Shown here: piece by piece, positions 63,590 to 64,000 of the stretch | Position numbering within the stretch: the first letter of the stretch is position 1 | Layout of the letters: the number at the start of each line of letters is the position of its first letter | Assembly (NCBI RefSeq): GCF_033955345.1 | Contig: NZ_CP138332.1 | Location: 1,612,001-1,676,000, forward strand | From: Sphingobacterium bambusae | GTDB lineage: Bacteria > Bacteroidota > Bacteroidia > Sphingobacteriales > Sphingobacteriaceae | DNA length: 64,000 nucleotides | Direction of reading: 5' to 3' | Notes under the pieces: generated by a model | Told to the model about the DNA's origin: nothing | Databases searched by the model: none | The model's input: the letters and a program-made list of their open reading frames with translations, nothing else | Program-made: the position numbers and the translations under genes

Positions 63590-64000
63590 ATGAAACATGG
63601 TTTCCACATTCCAGTATTAGGACTGGCATTTTCCATAGACACGCCGATTAAGGTGGCCAAATACGGTATCAATTCGGTTCTTTCCATTGTCGACGACGAG
63701 CTAATCGAGCGGATACGCTTGTTCTATCTAGCGAAAAGCGGCGAGCAACCGCAGCCAATTTCAAAAAATGAAAGCGACTATCGAGCAAAAAGGATAACAG
63801 CCTACCTCGATTTAGTCAAGCAATTGGTGGATGCCGACATAAATCGAATGAAGAACAGCGGATTTGCCATCGGTTCGGATCTAAACAAGTACTATGAGCT
63901 CCTTCCAAGCCAGAGTGCGGAAAAGCAGATCTATCTTGCCATGCTTCAACTGGAGGAAGGAAATGAAAGAGATGCATTCGCCAGCCAACTTAAGAAACTC
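63590..64000 (+). CDS. Conserved hypothetical protein, N-terminal part (cut by window end)
   Basis: The frame is open from the ATG at 63590 to the window end (137 codons). It starts MKHGFHIPVLGLAFSIDTPI and continues KVAKYGINSVLSIVDDELIE, then YRAKRITAYLDLVKQLVDAD. The opening resembles a long conserved Bacteroidota protein of unknown function (hundreds of residues) that I recall but cannot name. No signal peptide or membrane helix is seen in this part. Confidence 0.8.
   Translation, partial: MKHGFHIPVLGLAFSIDTPIKVAKYGINSVLSIVDDELIERIRLFYLAKSGEQPQPISKNESDYRAKRITAYLDLVKQLVDADINRMKNSGFAIGSDLNKYYELLPSQSAEKQIYLAMLQLEEGNERDAFASQLKKL

Overview
The window reads as chromosomal DNA of a Bacteroidota bacterium, most likely Sphingobacteriaceae (Sphingobacterium/Pedobacter-like). 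The evidence is a SusC/SusD pair, several SPII lipoproteins and TonB-dependent receptors, a fused ribBA, an ATP synthase operon without atpD/atpC and with a secreted extension on subunit a, and repeated promoter -7 boxes of the Bacteroidota type TAnnTTTG. No ribosomal RNA, CRISPR array, intact prophage or intact insertion sequence was seen.

Layout. 1-8.5 kb: an OmpR-type two-component system (kinase cut by the window edge), DinB-like and SRPBCC proteins, a SusCD nutrient-uptake pair and a lipoprotein. 8.5-16.8 kb: AI-2E-family permease, LytS/LytTR two-component system, a small HMA-like protein, a sorbosone-dehydrogenase-like lipoprotein, a TSUP permease with DUF1634 partner, an orphan kinase and a cupin. 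17-20.6 kb: cytochrome bd oxidase cydAB behind a 23-bp palindrome, then a small lipoprotein. 20.7-26.6 kb: acyltransferase-SGNH protein, Qnr-like pentapeptide protein, ribBA, LptF/G permease and a START-like protein.

26.8-28.5 kb is the unusual part. A tRNA-Met is followed by a 20-nt exact partial copy of itself. About 1.5 kb without intact genes then holds a strict 21-bp tandem array (16 units, CTAG in 15 of them), which ends in a 44-bp perfect palindrome, a preserved promoter-like box and two reading-frame remnants. It looks like the scar of an old integration at the tRNA, with an array whose period is both two DNA turns and seven codons.

28.5-42.3 kb: succinate-semialdehyde dehydrogenase, an operon coupling a two-component system to hemE and hemJ, a YjjG nucleotidase, a PNGase-F-like lipoprotein, a TonB receptor with DUF1080 protein, clpS, fabH-like KAS III and a fatty-acid hydroxylase. 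42.4-49.3 kb: a tight minus-strand operon of PorV-like barrel, helix-hairpin-helix outer-membrane barrel (frameshifted), ComEC and RecQ, suggesting DNA uptake. 49.5-55.4 kb: the ATP synthase operon atpZ-(4TM)-BEFHAG. 55.4-64 kb: PIF1-like helicase, cupin, DUF3857/transglutaminase protein, parE, purU and the start of a conserved gene of unknown function cut by the window end.

All identifications are from reading translated sequence and motifs. No database search was run.
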